From Skermanella rosea (lineage in GTDB: Bacteria > Pseudomonadota > Alphaproteobacteria > Azospirillales > Azospirillaceae): 64,000 bases of DNA. This document shows, piece by piece, positions 63,870 to 64,000 of the stretch (positions are counted from its first letter, which is position 1; the number at the start of each line of letters is the position of its first letter). Under the pieces are notes generated by a model. The model saw only the letters and a program-made list of their open reading frames with translations, did not search any database and was not told the origin of the DNA. The stretch is taken from positions 2,305,001-2,369,000 of the forward strand of contig NZ_CP086111.1 of NCBI RefSeq assembly GCF_016806835.2, given 5' to 3'. Position numbers and translations under genes: made by a program.

Positions 63870-64000
63870 ATGGTAAGGCTTGCTCTGCACGCGCTCGCCG
63901 GCTGCCTGGCGGCGGAGCGGGAACGCTGGATCCTCTGGGCGCCGGTCGGCATCGGGACCGGAGTCGCCGGCTATTTCGCGCTGCCCGCCGAGCCTCCGGA
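63870..64000 (+). CDS. ComEC/Rec2-like competence protein, N-terminus (partial)
   Basis: ATG 63870 opens a frame that runs off the window (43 codons). It includes [17 protein letters not shown] and [14 protein letters not shown], which resembles the start of alphaproteobacterial ComEC membrane channels. These often lie divergent from gltX, as here. Identification rests on a short stretch and on position, so it is tentative. Confidence 0.6.
   Translation, partial: MVRLALHALAGCLAAERERWILWAPVGIGTGVAGYFALPAEPP

Overview
The window is a GC-rich stretch of chromosomal core genome from an alphaproteobacterium. Gene content and order point to Rhodospirillales/Azospirillales, in the neighbourhood of Azospirillum or Skermanella. 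The supporting signs are glnB-glnA transcribed together, an uninterrupted nuoABCDEFGHIJKLMN preceded by tRNA-Val and tRNA-Asp, RNase J behind birA and coaX, LpxI in place of LpxH, and a tig-clpP-clpX-lon-hup block. The genus is an inference; no rRNA gene is present. I see no prophage, insertion sequence, CRISPR array, toxin-antitoxin pair or integrative element.

Layout. 1-2.6 kb (minus strand): a tungstate-type uptake locus of ATP-binding protein, binding protein and an HTH regulator fused to a binding-protein domain, with no permease gene between them. 2.9-5.0 kb (minus): glnB-glnA, with a candidate sigma-54 promoter upstream and a strong terminator downstream. 5.3-9.1 kb (plus): tRNA-His, a bifunctional NAD(P)HX repair enzyme, malonyl-CoA decarboxylase, a small conserved-looking protein and tRNA-Leu. 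9.2-15.8 kb: trigger factor, ClpP, ClpX, Lon and HU, a protein quality-control block. 16.0-16.4 kb: tRNA-Val and tRNA-Asp. 16.6-31.0 kb: all 14 subunits of respiratory complex I. 31.0-35.6 kb: biotin ligase, type III pantothenate kinase, RNase J, methylmalonyl-CoA epimerase, DUF1467 and 3-methyladenine glycosylase I, mostly with short spacings or overlaps.

35.65-36.24 kb is the longest gene-free stretch. It is A/T-rich at its left end and holds a plausible promoter, two hairpins, an exposed CCTCCC (anti-Shine-Dalgarno-like) segment and a clean terminator: a candidate small RNA of about 90 nt, and the most interesting unexplained signal here. Next come a solitary Tat-exported BMP-family binding protein, prolyl-tRNA synthetase, the LolC/LolD lipoprotein-release system, a Tat-exported dienelactone-hydrolase-like enzyme and DNA polymerase III alpha (42.1-45.6 kb).

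45.8-60.7 kb is the classic translation and envelope cluster rpsB-tsf-pyrH-frr-uppS-cdsA-dxr-rseP-bamA-ompH-lpxD-fabZ-lpxA-lpxI-lpxB-gloA. It runs from ribosome components through undecaprenyl, phospholipid and isoprenoid precursors to outer-membrane assembly and lipid A. The window closes on the minus strand with a small membrane protein, citrate synthase and glutamyl-tRNA synthetase, and on the plus strand with the first codons of a ComEC-like gene.

The window as a whole is ordinary housekeeping DNA. The novelty, if any, lies in intergenic elements (the sRNA candidate, 10-bp phased repeats at the tup locus, a dispersed-repeat-like spacer before dnaE) and in a few small uncharacterised proteins.
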